From Leishmania infantum JPCM5 (taxonomy: Eukaryota; Euglenozoa; Kinetoplastea; Trypanosomatida; Trypanosomatidae): a stretch of DNA of 64,000 nt. A program made the translations under genes and the position numbers. Below are positions 9,239 through 21,489 of this stretch, one piece after another. Below the pieces are notes generated by a model. That model was not told where the DNA came from, made no database searches, and saw nothing but the letters and a program-made list of their open reading frames with translations. How positions within the stretch are numbered: the first letter of the stretch is position 1; the number at the start of each line of letters is the position of its first letter. Where the stretch lies: contig NC_009420.2 of assembly GCF_000002875.2 (NCBI RefSeq), positions 556,001 through 620,000 of the forward strand, in the 5' to 3' direction.

Positions 9239-11627
9239 CAAGATGAAGTGAGGAAGTAGTGTGGAAGGCGACGAAAAGAGTGAGCCACCATGGCGTGCAC
9301 GTGCGCACGCATCAGGCATTTGTCGTGTCCAAACAAGAAAAAGGTGGAGGAAGGGAGCCTAAAAGCAAGAACGTATCTTTGACGAAAAAGACGACATGAA
9401 AATGCGGCTGCAGAAGCAACACAACTCACTCTCAACACAGCAACAAAGAAAAACGGATCAAACAATAAAAAGAAAACGCTGATGGTGGGAAACAGCAAAA
9501 AAAAGCACAGTCGCTCGATGGCTTCTTTGCTCGCCTCTGCTGCCATGTAGCTCCCGCGCGGCGGCTTTCTTTTGCTGTTTTTTTTTTTCCGGCGACAACT
9601 CCTCTGCCCTCCTTTTTTTTCGCAACCTTTTGCTCGTGTTTTATTTTCGCTTGTCTCTCTTAGAGGAGCGTGTGGGCGCCGAACGAGGCCGGGCACCATC
9701 CGACTCTTCTGCTTCCCACCTCGCACAGGCAAGGGGATCCTCATCTGGGATATGAAGACGCGTGGCCCGCTTGCTGGTAGTCTTCTGACCTCTGCCCCTC
9801 TCAACTCGTAAGATGCATGTTGCATGGCTCCACTGGAGGGTGCAGCTGTACCCCAGTCTGCCCTACCCGTGTCAGTTCCGAGAAAAGGTGAGCAGAAGAG
9901 GAAGAAAAGAGACGGAAAGTTGCAGCCAAGCACGGCTGAGGGAAGAGGAAAGGGGGGAGGGAAGCGAGGAGGGGGCGCTTGTCTCGGGAGTACACAATCA
10001 ATTGGAAGAGCAACATGAGAAGGAAAAAGCAAAAACAGAAACAGAACTGTCTGAGACGGGCATTCTCCTCTCGCACCTTCCAGAAAAAAAAAGAGAGCAG
10101 CGGAGCTATAGAGCACAGGGAGAGCAAGGAGCGTGGAAAACGAGGAGGAAGGACAGTTCATGAATTGATACACGCCCCTCACCCCCTTTTGTGTGTGTGT
10201 GGGGGGGGGGGGGCTCTCTCTCCCTTCCCCTTCCTCTTTCACCTATCTCTCCGCCTAATGCCCGCGTCCATGAAAGGAACATTCCTCCCGAACAGACAAG
10301 CGCACCACCTCAAAAAAAAAGCGCGCATCTACTACTGTCAGGGAGTCTGCTGCAAGACAAGCGGCGGAGAGGAAGAGGTGGGGCAGTAAAGGAAAGGGGG
10401 AAGGTGTGATGAGAGTGGAAGGAAAGACGACGGCGGGAAAAAGACGACCATTACCACCAAACAGCCACTGAAAATGCAACTGCAGACACAACACATACAC
10501 ACACCCACACACGGGCAAGGCGTGCAAGCGTGTAGTGTGTGCGTGTGTGGGTGTGTGCATGCGCGGAAGAAAGTGGAAGAGGAAGAGAGAGCAGCAGGTT
10601 CGCCGCTGTCCTGCCGTTGCTGCTGCCAGTGGACTGCTGGTATACATCACTTACAAAACACTTTTCACATGAGAAAGAGCGAGGGAGAAAACCAAAAACA
10701 GAATGCCAAAGCAATACAAGCCCTCCAACAAGGGGGGAACGAGAGAAAAAAGGACACAGCTCAGTGGAAGTCAAACACATCATCTAGGAGAGACAGTGAG
10801 AAAGCAGGGGAAGGCCAGAGTGACACGGACGAGGAGACAAGCCACAGCCAACTAAGAAAGCCAAAACACCAAGGCCGCAGCGGCCTCGATCACGTGGGTT
10901 CCATCAAAGCGTCATTCCTCCGCGTCCCTGCCATCACCTTTCCTCACCTAGATTCTCAGCACCGTCACCCGATCAAGATGGAACACGCAGAAAAACAAAT
11001 GTAAGGGCCACGAAAATCAAAATAGAAGAACGAAAAATGGGGGACAAGGACGTGCACACGCACAGTCACACAGGCACAGACGCGCGTACCTCAAAGTGCC
11101 GAACAAGCATACACTCCACACATCACAACCGTGAAGTACGTGGACATGACAGATAAAGACAGGAGGGTGAGAGCGAGAGATTGAGAGGGGGCTGGGTGGG
11201 CCGGGTTGTCGCCACAAGCACACACACACACACACGCGCGCGAGAAAAAAAAAGTAAACGAAAAAAGAAAGGCGTGTATCTACATAAACGTGAAGAGACA
11301 GGAGAAGCAGCGGGGCCCTCGTCCACTACCGAGCCATTCGGTATCTCGCAAGCCGCGCACCGAGCGAAACCTACCGACAGATGCGCGCACAGAGGACCAG
11401 CACGCAAAGGGTGCCGCCACATCGCAAACGCGCTTTGCCACTCGGCGTGCGCGAACGGCTCGGCACAATATGCCGCGAAGAGGAAGAAGATCACCAAAGG
11501 AAGGGAGAAATCAACGCGCCAGCCGCTCGGTCAGTTGCCTGCAGCGCACCGTGCCGGAACTCTGCCTGATGCCATCCCGCTTCTTGTGTTGTCGCATCCT
11601 TTTCTGCTGTACGTTGTAGAGTCGGAC
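9239..11627. other. 2.4 kb intergenic, presumed 3' UTR of kinase 1
   Basis: No supported gene. The plus strand is strongly purine-rich (minus strand pyrimidine-rich) in several blocks, with a T-run near 9580, a G-run at 10200-10213 and CA/GT microsatellites near 10500-10560 and 11218-11238. Open frames here are low-complexity. Confidence 0.5.
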
Positions 11628-13160
11628 TCACTCCTTTGCGGGTAGAGCAGACATGTCGTCATCGTCGCCGTCGCCAATGCCCAAAACGTCCTGAATTTTT
11701 TCCATCCAAAGGTCGCGCTCTACCTCGCTCTTCGTCTGGAACGACAGGCGCTTTCCAGTCTTGAAAGCGACGGCGAAGACAAAGGAGGCGTTGCAGCCAG
11801 TATATTTAGCAGGCACCGGGAAGGCGTCCTCCAGCTCCGTGAAGGGCGTGGAAATGCACTGCTGCTCCATTGTCTCCTTCGATATGGCCAGCACCATGTC
11901 CAAGGTCTTGAACTTGGGGTTCATATCGAGCACTGTCTGGCCGTCTGCGAGCTCGGCGCGGATGCACAGATAGCGCTTTTTCCATACCATGTCGCTGCTC
12001 TGCTTCTTCACGGTTCCCTCGTGAATCGTGAGGCCGCCGAGCGTCGTTGTGAGTGGGGTTGCGCCTTCGAGAATCGTAGTAGACGCGGCCACAGAGCTGC
12101 CCGAGCTCTCCTCCATCATGCGCTGGATGTGGCGCTTCTCTGTCACTAGCAGCCGCTTCGTCTCCTGAATCTGGTTCGAGATCGAGTCGCGCAGACCACC
12201 CTGAAAAGCCGGTTGGGTCTGCACAATCTCCAGCAAGCCAGACAGGAAGAGTTTGCAGATGGGCATGTTCAGCAGCCGACTGCTCGATGGGCGGCGCCCC
12301 GGGTCACCGCTCAGCAGCGCTGTCACGATATCGCGCATCTCTGGGCTAATATTGCTCGGAAGGGGGTCGAAGCGGCCAGCAAGTGTCTTGTGCATGACCT
12401 CGTGCATATTGGCGCCGTCGAAGGGACGCTTCAGCGTGAGCAGCTCGTAAAGAAGCACGCCGAGCGAGAACATGTCCGCCTTCTTGCTGTACGGACAGCG
12501 CCGCCAAATCTCCGGTGCCACGTAGTAGGGGGTGCCACAGAACGTGCGGCCGACATCGTCGCTCACAGTATTTGCATACATCTTGCTAAAACCGAAGTCG
12601 CCCAGCTTCACGAGACCGTTGCTGCACAGCAGGATATTGGCACTCTTGATATCACGGTGAATCATGTGCTTCGAGTGGACGTGGTGGACGGCCAGCAGCA
12701 CCTGTAGGAACAGCAGACCTGCTTCATGCTCGCGGAACGTTCGACCCGTCCGGGCGCGGCTCTTGATCTCTTGGCGGAGATCACCGGCGTTGGCGTAGTC
12801 CAGCACCAGTGCAATCATCTGCACCATTTCTGGGTTGTTGGCATCGCGCTTCGCCAGGTCCTCGTGGCATTTGACAATCGAAAAGAAGTCGCAGTTCAGC
12901 AGGCAGTCCACCTCTGCCTGCGCACGGTTTTTGTCGGCCTCGGACATGCCCTCCATGTCAACGCACTTGACGGCAAATCCTTCGCCATCAGATACGCGCT
13001 TCGCGCACAGAACCGTTCCAGTGGCGCCGGAGCCCAGCACGCGGCTAATCCAGTACTTCTTGTCCTGCTCACGTGCCGTTGCCTCGTCCTTGGCAAACGT
13101 GTCTGGGAAGTTCCGGCACACACGGCCGATCATGGCGTCGCCGGCGTTACCCCCCGACAT
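11628..13160 (-). CDS. NEK-family Ser/Thr protein kinase with C-terminal PH domain (kinase 1)
   Basis: 510 aa. Kinase domain about residues 37-305: glycine loop GSGATGTV (43-50), ATP lysine K65 in FAVK, catalytic HRDIKSAN (168-175), DFG (188-190), CGTPYY and APE (215-217). Nothing essential is missing. A linker (306-377) leads to a PH domain (about 378-493), which begins EGTVKKQSSDMVWKKRYLCI and keeps the conserved Trp (W485) of the final helix. This kinase-plus-PH layout is that of trypanosomatid NEK kinases such as T. brucei NRKA/NRKB and RDK2, which act in life-cycle differentiation; equivalence here is inference. PH domains usually bind phosphoinositides or proteins, so membrane recruitment is possible. 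The minus strand just upstream carries a pyrimidine tract and AG suited to trans-splicing. A paralogue lies at 18595-20100. Confidence 0.93.
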   Translation of the reverse strand: MSGGNAGDAMIGRVCRNFPDTFAKDEATAREQDKKYWISRVLGSGATGTVLCAKRVSDGEGFAVKCVDMEGMSEADKNRAQAEVDCLLNCDFFSIVKCHEDLAKRDANNPEMVQMIALVLDYANAGDLRQEIKSRARTGRTFREHEAGLLFLQVLLAVHHVHSKHMIHRDIKSANILLCSNGLVKLGDFGFSKMYANTVSDDVGRTFCGTPYYVAPEIWRRCPYSKKADMFSLGVLLYELLTLKRPFDGANMHEVMHKTLAGRFDPLPSNISPEMRDIVTALLSGDPGRRPSSSRLLNMPICKLFLSGLLEIVQTQPAFQGGLRDSISNQIQETKRLLVTEKRHIQRMMEESSGSSVAASTTILEGATPLTTTLGGLTIHEGTVKKQSSDMVWKKRYLCIRAELADGQTVLDMNPKFKTLDMVLAISKETMEQQCISTPFTELEDAFPVPAKYTGCNASFVFAVAFKTGKRLSFQTKSEVERDLWMEKIQDVLGIGDGDDDDMSALPAKE

Positions 13161-16122
13161 GTTTTCTTTCTCTCAGAGATAACAGAGCAAAGGAACAGAG
13201 ACAATAGAAAGAACGAAGTGATCGAGGGAAAGCGTATACGGGTGCGCTGATGATGCTCACCACACCAGAATAGGACCGGCAAGATATAGAAAAAAAGGGC
13301 CGATGATTTATGCTCGCTTGTTTTCTGCGAGCGTCAGAGCCGGAAGAAAACCGTAGTAGATTCAGAGGTGGAGAGGGACAGACCGAGAGAGTAGAGAGAC
13401 AGCTGAAGGGTATGCATGGCGCTCGCACACAGGCGGCAAGGTTCTGCGCTTAGCAAAAAGAAGAAGCAGCACGCAAGCGCGTCCATGACGAGAGGGAGAT
13501 TGCGAGAGGATGGAAAGAAAGAGAGGCTTCGGCGCAGCAAACCATCAGCATAAAATGATGCAATTTCGCGCTCTTCTCGAGAACCTGAACACCCTCTTCG
13601 CTCTCTGCGTATGCTGTTCTGTTTTTCTCTTCGACTGGGATAGTTGCTAAAGATGCCAACAAGGGGTAAGGCAAGATTGACGAGGAGGGAAAGGAGAGAG
13701 AAGGGGGGGGGGGGCAGAACCAACAAGAGCAGAAGAAAGCGCGGGAGACAGGGAGGTGAAGGAGGCGAATGGGAGAGGAACAATACTTGTTCATAGCCAC
13801 CGAATCATCACATCTCTTCGATATCTCTGTGAAGGGTTCAACGCGCGCAAGGCACCCGTGTGGTTCGGATAATTCAAGGCGCAGGAAGGGGGGAGAGAGA
13901 AAGAGCTCGTCTGAGTTGAGAAAGGGGAATATATGCACGTGACACCTCCGCGTCCATTTTGCAGAGCCGTCAGTGCCGTTGAGAATTCCTTTGCTTTCGT
14001 GTGGGTGCGTATTGTGCGTCTGTCGTGCCACTCACTCCCACAGTCCCCCCACCTCCTCTCGACATACGTGTGCCTATGTACACCTGAGAAGCACAATTTC
14101 GTCACCCATCACGGGGCACTGACGCCTTTCGGATATAGCAAAACCTCCGCAGCAAGGAGAGAAACCGGCCCGTCCACGCCGGAGCCCTCATGCACGGGCG
14201 CTTGACGGCATTTCCTCATTCCACCCGGCTCCCTTGCCTAGAGCAGCCAGCGCATACTCACTGCAGCAAAAAAGGAAAGAATCCCTGCTGCCACTAAAAT
14301 GTACAGGGAAGAGGCACACGTGCCAGCACAGGCGCGCCATCGCACACACGCCTCAAGAAGTTCAGCACAGAGAGAAAAACAACAACGAAAAAAAAGAGAA
14401 GCCAAGGAAAAGAAAAACAAATGTGCGGTATCCGCCGTTCAAACCCCGATTCGCACACGCGCAACCACCACCGAAGCAAGCACACACAAAGAAAGGAAAC
14501 CACACACGTGACACAGCATACTGTGCACGCCGTAAAGGCTTCGAAAGAAATCAATAAAGCAGAAAAAAAACAGCCAAGCCCCCTCAAAAAAAAATGAAAC
14601 GCACCATATATATATATACGCATATATATATATATGTATACGTAGTACACCAGCAATAAACGAGCATGACGGACGTCGAGGAGGAGGAAGAAGTTCAAGT
14701 ACAGCTGCGTGGATGCATACACCTATACACACAAGCATATGTATATCGAAAGCTATGAGCATATTCGCTAGAGCGCACGCACGCACAGAATGCACATAGG
14801 CGCGCAGGCCTTCTAAAGAAAACAGAAGACCCTTGCTGCAGCCACAACGACAGAAAAATAAAGAACATAAGCGCGATCTTTAGAGAATGCGGAGACAGGA
14901 AAAGAAAGTTGCAACTGCCTTGTATTTGGAATCGAGGGAAGACTGAGTTTGTTTTTGGTAAGGATCATTCTCACACCGCCCCTCACTCCCATTCCCCACC
15001 TCCGCGCACACCCCATTCATGCTCGGAAGAAACACAACCATGTATTCGCGGGAGGACAGACACCTGAGAGGGGAGGCAGAAAAAAGGTGCCACGTCAGCA
15101 AGACAGGCAAAAACAAGCGAGGAGGGCACAGGAGAGACACGGCAGCAGCACAAGTTCGTACTGCAGCACATCAAACGGGGCAGTACACGCGCACACTTCC
15201 ATACACGGTCACGTTCATTTGCATGCACGCAACCCTCTGTCCCCAACGGGAGACCAAGGAGAACGACCTAAACAGGCACGCTTCAAACAAAAGCACACCT
15301 CAAGAGGGGAAGGATGACGTGTGCATCGAATCGGAGAGAGAGAATGGAGCTCGGGTGAAAGAATAAGGTGACGGGAAAAGGAGAGTCGCCCACGTTGAGG
15401 AATACGAGGGCAAGATGGAGGCATCAAGAGGAGGAGGAACGAGAAGGCGGTGGACGACGACGGAACAGAAGTGCAGTGAGTGACACGGAAGCAATCAAGA
15501 CGGCATAGAGCGGAACGCAGGCAATCGGTATACGGGGCGAAAAAAAACAACACAGAAATGAGCACCAGCAACACCCTACGCACGACACAGAACTAACGAA
15601 AGAGACGACACAAGACACACGCAGACGCCCTCCCCATAGCATAAAGAAGAACCACACTATAGAAAGGACCACAGTGAGCGGGACAGAGAGAAAGTCTGCG
15701 CGCCGCGTACGGAGAAAGACAGAATGAGTCGCGGCACAACGCGAAACAACAATCAGCCCCTCCCCCTAACCATCGATCACACCCCCCCCTACACGAGAGA
15801 ATCAATATGTAGATCCCACAGCTGCATGCACACACGAGAGAGGGAGAACAACTCGAAGGTGCAGGAAAGAAGAAAGAGGAGGCAACGAGTACTAAGGAAG
15901 ACATACACAACAATGCCACAAGGGCCGCCACCACCACGTACCACAAGAGAGACGTGGCCAGCAAGCGGCGGCACCCTATACCCCTCCTCGAACACCCTAC
16001 CGCCAAAATGGAAGGCAACACAACGAAGCACAGCGGAGGGATGAGGAAATATGACAACACACTGCAGATCATCAAGAAGACCCGCGACACAAAAAAATTT
16101 CAAATCAATGTATTTCAGAGTG
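13161..16122. other. 3.0 kb intergenic, no gene seen
   Basis: Contains the 5' UTR region of kinase 1, a G-run at 13703-13714, an AT microsatellite at 14606-14642 and long purine-rich plus-strand blocks. Frames on both strands are Cys/Phe/Leu- or Lys/Thr/His-rich low-complexity sequence and look non-coding. Confidence 0.5.
14606..14642. repeat. AT microsatellite
   Basis: Two TA runs separated by CG-containing spacer, symmetric around it; the longest AT-only tract in the left half of the window. Confidence 0.9.
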
Positions 16123-17240
16123 CCGTTCCACCACGACAAAGTCACCAAACGCACGCGTGCACAGCCTCAGCCCACCTACCGCCCATGCACCACAGCTGCA
16201 CCCTCGCCGTCCAGGACGAGCCGCCCTGCCGCGGAGCCGGGCCGTGCGTCCTATGGGCCTCTGCATGTCCTTCCTCGCCCCCTTCACCGGCCGCGTGCCG
16301 CGCCATCGGCGCCCGACGGAGACGCGGCGTGGACTGCATGCCTCGCGCCAAAGCGGGCCGCGTCCGGGGTAACATGCGCGAGGGCGGAGGCAGTGGACCG
16401 TCCAGGTGCGCTGCAGGACGCGCTCAGGGAGGAAGGCCACCAGCCGCAGGCCGGGGGGTGGGACCTGTGCGACCTTGCACATCCTGCCTGTATGCCATGC
16501 GTCCCTCCCCCCCAGTCCCCCAAGTCGCCTCAGCCCGCGGCATCCCGTAGCGCGGGGCGGGGACTCTCCGCATGGGGGTCTGGAGGAGCCCCGCTCGCGC
16601 ACCTCGGGCTGCGCACGTCGTGCATCCGGCATCGGTGCCTCATGGAGCCCACCCCGCCGGATGGAGACGATGCCGCCTATGACGCCACGCGTGCCCGCTT
16701 TGGCGCTGTCCCGTGCGGCGCCTCTTCGCGCCGTTTCCTGTCGAACGCCGCCCTTGCCCTGCCCACCACCGGGACGCCGCGCCCCAGCGGTGCGTGGCAG
16801 CGCGCCCGCGCAGTCCCCGCATCCCCGCACCCCGGGGCCTGTTTCACGACGGCCTTCTCGGGTCGGGCCGTGGGGAAGGGGGTATGGCCTCGCCGTCTTC
16901 ATCTGGCGTTTCCATCGGTGCCATGCGTCGGCGGCGTGTCTGGCAGGCTCGCACGCCTCTGCCGTGGCAGATGGAACGAAGGGGGGAGGGGGGGTCGCTA
17001 GTCACGCCCAGCGGGGAAAGCCCATGCAGCGCGGGTGACGCGTGCCTAGTCATGTCACCGCGTGCAGCGCCCTAGCGGGAAATGACGCTTGCTCCGAGTC
17101 TCGAACGACCGGCGAACCTCGCGTAGTGTACCCGGCACAATGCCGGGTAGGGCGCCCCTATACGGAAAACAGGCGGGCCGAGGGCTCTGGCGGGGCGGGG
17201 GTACCGCAATGCCAGCAGGGAGCCGTAGGTCGCCCACGAT
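16123..17240. repeat. GC-rich 1.1 kb dispersed repeat, copy 2
   Basis: Near-identical to copy 1 over its whole length, ending at the same right boundary, but lacking about 17-25 bp at the left that copies 1 and 3 share. The hairpin is kept at 17129-17149. At several single-base differences (for example 16769 region ACC against GCC, and 16926 T against C) it agrees with copy 3 rather than copy 1, so copies 2 and 3 are closest relatives. Confidence 0.85.
17129..17149. repeat. perfect 9-bp hairpin inside GC-rich repeat copy 2
   Basis: Same stem and loop as at 7617-7637. Confidence 0.85.
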
Positions 17241-18594
17241 CCGCACACCAGATTGTCACCGCCAGTCACCCGCCGCTGCAGGGGTGCAAAGCACGGACAG
17301 ACGTCTGTGGGCGCAGCCGTCATCCGGAAAAGGAATATGCAAGGCAGGCGCATGTGTGAGACTGCGAGGCAGCAGACGTACAAAACAGGGCGGTCCCCAC
17401 TTTGGAACGGGGAGCGTCGCCCTTGCTTCGAACGGCTGCACAGCGGGACGGCGGAGAAGGAGAAAGCTATCGGGAAAGCGACAACGAAAGCCAGCATACG
17501 CAGAACATAGAGTGAGCACGATACACGTTTGTGAAGCGACTGGTGAGCGAGCTGGATGCAGCCTTCCTTCTCTTCTGCCTCTCCTGTGCCTCCTTTCAGA
17601 TGCCCTCTTCGCGTGACGAGGCGCTCACACTCGGGTCGCCGGGCAGTGCATCTCGCGTGCAGGCGGGATGACGGGGCGATCGTCCTGCTCGAACAAGAAA
17701 ACCACTCAGTTGAGGTAGATGGTTTGAGAAAGCAACCAGTGAAGACAGAATACACGATTATGCACATGAGCACACATACGCGTGCAGAAAAGCACGCGCG
17801 CGCGCAGAAAACCAGCTTGGCAGGGATGCCCACGGCGCAGGTTCTCCCATCCGGGAAAAGACATGAAGAAGGAAGAAAAGGTCGCCACAAAGAGGCGGTC
17901 ACATGGAAAATGAAAAGGCAGAACAAAACCGAGAAGGGGGCCGGCCAACATAAAAGAAACACGATCCGACTTCGGAAAAAAAAAACGCGACTCTTGCGTA
18001 ATGCGCTGTTGCCAACAACAAAAAAAGGAAGGGTGTGAGTGCGCAGCAACCACACGCGGCCCGCACGTTCCCCGCCCATGTACCTCCCACCGCACTCCCC
18101 TCACCCTTACCCCTTCTCTTCTACGCCGTTAGTTGCATGCTCTTGTCAAGTGAGCGTTACTACGGCACCCGGTAAGAGAGGAGGTGGAGGAGAGTGAAGT
18201 GTAGGACAAGAGAAGTGGAAGAGTAATCGTGCACATGCGCAGTCGAGGGGGAGGGGGAGGGGGTGGAGGCAGTTTTTTCCTTGGCTGCTGCTCGGTAAGG
18301 GGGAAGCAACAAGCTGAGAACACGAAAGGAAGGACGGTACGGCAGAAACAGGAGTGCCACGGCAGGTAACGGGGGATGCAGGAAGAGCAAGCGAAAAAGA
18401 CGCTCCCCCTCCCCCATCTTCTGCGTGCCGCAGCTACAATGTGTAGCCCACGTGACCCGATATCAAAAAGAAGTGCAGTTGCTCAAGCAACACATGGAGG
18501 TTAGCGGAGGTGGAAGTACTCCTGAGAAAGCTTCTTCCCCTTCTCCCCATGTACCCAGCAGGCGCTTGTCTTCCCGCCTCCGCTGCGGCGCTAC
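17241..18594. other. intergenic, presumed 3' UTR of kinase 2
   Basis: No supported gene. A 335-codon minus frame crosses 17072-18079, but it runs into the repeat and is Cys/Phe/Arg-rich without any motif. Purine-rich plus-strand blocks lie near 17860-18000 and 18170-18260. Confidence 0.5.
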
Positions 18595-20100
18595 TCAGTC
18601 ATCCTCGTCTCCGATGCCAAGGAAGCTTTGGATGGAGCGCATCCAGCCGTCTCGGTCATTGTCGTCATCCGCGTCAAACAATATGCGTCGGCCGTTCTTG
18701 AAGGCCACAGCGAAGGCGTGCGCCGCATCCGAGCCCGTGTACTTGCTGATCACCGGGAAGACATCCTCCAAGTCGGAAAAAGGGGTCGAAATGCACTGCT
18801 GCTCCAGAGTGTCACGAGACACCGCTTGCACGAGCTCGAGCGAGACCAGACAGGATGCCACGTCGCCTGTCAGCGTGCATCCCTTTTCCACCTCGCCGTA
18901 GACGCACACGTAGCGGCGCTTCCAGCTAAGGTCACTGCTCTGCTTCATCACCTTGCCTCCGTACAAGATAAAACCGATTCGATCGGGTGAGTCGCTCAAG
19001 GGCACCTTCACAGTCGTGCGCAGGACATCCTCCATCGACAGCGGTGGGCGACGGCGGTCGACCTGAAGCTCTTCCTTCGTCTGCTTCAGCTGACGCGTTA
19101 TGGTCGTTTCCTGCTCAACGGAGAAGCCGCTGGCCTCTCCGCTCTGCACGATCTCCCGCACAACAGAGATGTACAGCTTGCACGTTGGTGTGTTCAGCAG
19201 CGTCTTACTAGACGGCCGCTTTTTGGGTTCGCTCTGCAGCAGCGCTGAAACGATTGTTTGCATCTCCTTGCTAATGCTGTCCGGCAGGGGATCGAAGCGG
19301 CCAGCAAGTGTCTTGTGCATGACCTCCTCGATATCCTCGCCGTCGAAGGGACGCTTCAGCGTGAGCAGCTCGTAAAGAAGCACGCCGAGCGAGAACATGT
19401 CCGCCTTCTTGCTGTACGGACGGCGCCGCCAAATCTCCGGTGCCACGTAGTAGGGGGTGCCACAGAACGTGCGGCCGACATCGTCGCTCACGGTAGCGGC
19501 GTAGTGCTTGCTAAAACCGAAGTCGCCAAGCTTTGCAAGACCGTTGCTGCACAGCAGGATATTGGCACTCTTGATATCACGGTGAATCATGCGCTTCGAG
19601 TGGACGTGGTGGACGGCCAGCAGCACCTGGATAAAGATCAGGCCGGCCTCATGCTCCGCAAAAGGGCGGTTCGTCTTGCTTCGGTTCTTGATCTCTTGGC
19701 GGAGATCACCGGCGTTGGCGTAGTCCAGCACCATGGCCATCATGGAAACGCTTTCCGGATTCCTCTCGTCACTGTACACAAAGTCTTCGTGGCACTTAAC
19801 GATCGAGAAGTAGTCGCAGCTGAGCAGGCAGCACACCTCACCCGACGCCCGCATGATCTCCTGCGGCGTGTAGCCCTCTACGTCCATCACCTTAACCGCG
19901 AACGGGTAATCATCGCGCACGCGACGGGCGTAGAGCACCGTTCCCGAAGTCCCAGACCCCAGCACCGTGTCCAAGTAGTATCGGAAGGGACGTGAGAGGC
20001 GGCCTTCGGCAGGACTTCTGTCCTCCTCGGTGTCTACCCCAAAGGTGGCAGGGAACGCGTTGCACACCTTCTTGATAAGTGCGTCGCTGGGTGCCGCCAT
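18595..20100 (-). CDS. NEK-family Ser/Thr protein kinase with C-terminal PH domain (kinase 2)
   Basis: 501 aa from the ATG at 20100 (MAAPSDALIKKVCNAFPATF), which aligns with the start of kinase 1; an in-frame ATG five codons upstream (20115) is the alternative. Complete kinase domain: GSGTSGTV, FAVKVMD lysine, HRDIKSANILL, DFG, CGTPYY and APE, with all catalytic residues present. The C-terminal PH domain (about 385-495) ends GWMRSIQSFLGIGDEDD. Paralogue of kinase 1: the catalytic core is almost identical in protein and DNA, while the N-terminus, linker and PH domain differ clearly, so the two may share substrates but differ in localisation or regulation. The related T. brucei NRK/RDK2 kinases act in differentiation. 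The family is certain; the specific orthologue is not. Confidence 0.93.
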   Translation of the reverse strand: MAAPSDALIKKVCNAFPATFGVDTEEDRSPAEGRLSRPFRYYLDTVLGSGTSGTVLYARRVRDDYPFAVKVMDVEGYTPQEIMRASGEVCCLLSCDYFSIVKCHEDFVYSDERNPESVSMMAMVLDYANAGDLRQEIKNRSKTNRPFAEHEAGLIFIQVLLAVHHVHSKRMIHRDIKSANILLCSNGLAKLGDFGFSKHYAATVSDDVGRTFCGTPYYVAPEIWRRRPYSKKADMFSLGVLLYELLTLKRPFDGEDIEEVMHKTLAGRFDPLPDSISKEMQTIVSALLQSEPKKRPSSKTLLNTPTCKLYISVVREIVQSGEASGFSVEQETTITRQLKQTKEELQVDRRRPPLSMEDVLRTTVKVPLSDSPDRIGFILYGGKVMKQSSDLSWKRRYVCVYGEVEKGCTLTGDVASCLVSLELVQAVSRDTLEQQCISTPFSDLEDVFPVISKYTGSDAAHAFAVAFKNGRRILFDADDDNDRDGWMRSIQSFLGIGDEDD

Positions 20101-21489
20101 CTTGGGGGTTAACACACTCGTACCTCACCGCTTCTCCTTCTCGAGCACGACCTGCGCTTTCACTTGCGGTGCGTGTGCACGTGGCCTGTGGACACGAGTC
20201 GATAAAACAATGGATCGGTTCCAAAGGCGAATACTGTACGACACAGTTTTTTTTTGGGGGGGGGCGTCTCTTCGCTATTTTTTATTTTGTTTGTGGGTGC
20301 TTGTGGTGTATCTTATCCAGTGCCACGGAGAAGTGCAGCACACGGTTTCGTTTCGGCAGAGCAGCGAGAAAATAGAAAGTGATAGGCAAAATTGAGAGAC
20401 GATGCTGACGGTGTGCTCGCGCCGTGAAACGTAGAGGTGAAAAAAAGAGATTTGCGACGGCACTCACCGTACTTCAGCGGGGGAAAGGTGAACGCTACGT
20501 CGGCGCCGCTGAGCCTTCCTCGATACTTCTCTTCTGCCTTCGTGTCGAGGATTAAAGAGAAAGAACCCGCGGCTTATTCAGCGCAGCACAGACACTCTCT
20601 TCGTGTGCGTTCTTTCCTTGGTTTGGGGAAGGGGAAAGAGGGGAGGGTTGCTGCACACGACGGCACCGTGACCCCCGACTTTGGCAGAAAAGAATAAGAT
20701 ATGCCCAAAGCCGTAGTGTCACAACAAACGCTAAACCAGCACCGTGCACTGCTGTGCACGGCGCATGCCGGTGGACACGGTGTTGTCGTTTGACGTTCGG
20801 TGTGTTTGCGCGAAGATACACACATACGCACACAAAAGGCACGGGTAATAGGCGGAGCAGGACGGAGAGAGGAGAGCAAAAAATAACCGAGGCGAAGAAG
20901 GAAGAAGCATTTCTACTGGTGCATGTGTGCTGCAGGCGTGTCCTACGTCGTTACCAGTGAAAGCGAAGCGACGAAATACGCGGAGACATCCTCGCTTGAC
21001 ACCCGACTGCGACGCCTGCACGACCTGTGCTCTGCATTTTGCTTGTGCTTGTTTTCTTGTGCTGCTGCGCTACTATCAGCGTGGGCGCTGGTATTCCTAC
21101 ACACCTACACAGCAAGGCAGAGAAGAAGGTTGCAGGGGAAAGGAGAGCAAAAAAGAATCACAAAAAAGACGCATGTCTGATTTCCGTCGTCGGATCGACC
21201 AGCACATGGGCATGCGCTGTGCCTCTGTGGCCATCTGCAATAAGAGAAATGTGTGTGTGTGTGTGTGTGTGTGCACATCATTCAACAAATGGCGGATGCG
21301 CCACAAAAAAAAACTTCCCATGCACTCGAAGCCAGCGCAACAAAAAAATTGCAGCAAAGCATTGCGCAATTTCGTTAGACAAGAGGTATACGAGCACCAA
21401 GGAAGAGTCCCAAGAGCACCAAGGAGGCGACTACACAGAGAAAACGGGCCATGGACTGATCGTCAACGGAGAGAAGCTCCAAAAAAATC
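20101..21489. other. intergenic, 5' side of kinase 2
   Basis: No gene seen. Holds a T/G homopolymer junction at about 20246-20265 and a GT microsatellite at 21250-21273. The region up to 21489 would be the outer UTR next to SIDER-like copy C. Confidence 0.5.
21250..21273. repeat. GT microsatellite
   Basis: About 12 TG units on plus, in the gene-free stretch on the 5' side of kinase 2, left of SIDER-like copy C. Confidence 0.9.

Noticed and set aside
9043..10242. 399-codon minus frame
   Set aside because: Starts in low-complexity sequence and reads into SIDER-like copy B; Phe/Ser/Pro-rich, no motif.
17072..18079. 335-codon minus frame with hydrophobic segments
   Set aside because: Its end lies in repeat copy 2 and it is Cys/Phe/Arg-rich throughout; the apparent membrane segments come from pyrimidine tracts.
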